Position numbers and translations under genes: made by a program | Notes under the pieces: model-generated | Seen by the model: the letters and a program-made list of their open reading frames with translations, nothing else | What the model was told of the DNA's origin: nothing | Database searches by the model: none | Source of the DNA: a virus | Length of the DNA: 49,997 bases | Direction: 5' to 3' (one strand) | Virus record (IMG/VR): IMGVR_UViG_3300013094_000078 | Coordinates: 1 to 49,997 of that record | Part shown: positions 49,726-49,997 of the stretch, in pieces | Layout: each line of letters opens with the position of its first letter | Position numbering within the stretch: position 1 is the first letter of the stretch

Positions 49726-49997
49726 ATGGCATCGACTAAAACATATTTGGCAATTGGCGCAGTGGTTTTTGTAGCAAATGTAGCATATCATGTTAACGAT
49801 CGTATTAGTAATGTAGAAAATGAAGTAACATCTATACACAATGATGTAGAAGATATCAAACAAGCAGTGTTAGAAAGCCAGCCAGTGGCTATTCATTACA
49901 CTAAAAATGATGTAGAATGTCTAGCACGTAATATCTATTATGAAGCAGGTGTTGAGTCAATGGCAGGTAAAATTGCTGTAGGCACTATCACTGTTAA
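49726..49997 (+). CDS. SleB-like cell wall hydrolase (cut by window end)
   Basis: The first 90 residues of a protein that continues beyond the window. An N-terminal membrane anchor (TYLAIGAVVFVANVAYHV) is followed by a short coiled coil (RISNVENEVTSIHNDVEDIK) and then CLARNIYYEAGVESMAGKIA, the start of the SleB cell wall hydrolase domain, whose Glu in YYEA is the catalytic residue of these lytic transglycosylase-like enzymes. Anchoring by a signal-anchor helix would put it in the periplasm, as in SAR endolysins. Its sigma70-like promoter means it is made early or constantly. Confidence 0.75.
   Translation, partial: MASTKTYLAIGAVVFVANVAYHVNDRISNVENEVTSIHNDVEDIKQAVLESQPVAIHYTKNDVECLARNIYYEAGVESMAGKIAVGTITV

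Overview
The window looks like part of the genome of a large tailed phage, probably a T4-like myovirus of jumbo size, infecting a Gram-negative bacterium. The evidence is a dense tRNA array with free-standing homing endonucleases, two very repetitive tail-fibre-type proteins with a shared C-terminal domain, a T4-type ATP-dependent DNA ligase, tiny overlapping ORFs, and T4-late-like TATAAATA octamers just upstream of genes. The DNA is AT-rich. No rRNA, integrase or transposase is visible. A bacterial chromosome is unlikely. The host is unknown; the circularly permuted tmRNA fits the lineages that use that form (alpha- and some beta-proteobacteria, cyanobacteria), and the tag end AVAA fits alphaproteobacteria best.

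Layout. 1-1910: tRNA array, a structured RNA, a VSR-like homing endonuclease. 1940-4306: small early genes and a dual-specificity-type phosphatase. 4309-5544: second tRNA cluster holding an HNH homing endonuclease. 5559-8832: lipoprotein, CHASE2-class III nucleotide cyclase, D,D-carboxypeptidase. 8829-10437 (minus): small membrane proteins. 10548-15193: 2OG oxygenases, glycosyltransferase-like protein, nucleotide-sugar dehydrogenase, amidinotransferase. 15220-17242: unknown protein and a fibre-like protein. 17274-21455: UV endonuclease, Lys/Ala-rich protein, second glycosyltransferase-like protein, RfbC. 21513-26597: early operon with a DksA-type zinc finger protein, ClpP, two radical SAM enzymes and two related beta-rich proteins. 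26666-28187: small genes and a permuted tmRNA. 28248-32764: SF2 helicase and two DNA methyltransferase-like proteins. 32855-34779: groES-groEL. 34877-43945: two tail-fibre proteins of 715 and 2281 residues. 44012-49628: DNA ligase, third homing endonuclease, histone-like protein, two more 2OG oxygenases around a third beta-rich protein. 49726-end: start of a SleB-like cell wall hydrolase.

How it may work together. Two promoter classes are visible: sigma70-like promoters with exactly 17-base spacers, four of which share a spacer element (TTTTGG) and four of which share TGAGTG before the -10, in front of metabolic and takeover genes; and T4-late-like octamers in front of fibre, membrane and some enzyme genes. 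At five or six genes the predicted +1 coincides, or nearly coincides, with the start codon, so leaderless mRNAs are likely. The phage carries its own protein quality-control set (tmRNA, ClpP, GroES, GroEL), an RNA polymerase-binding-type factor, DNA repair and DNA modification genes, and an unusually large set of oxidative enzymes (four 2OG oxygenases, two radical SAM enzymes). A family of three beta-rich proteins is always coded next to, and overlapping, those oxidative enzymes; this is the best candidate for an undescribed system.
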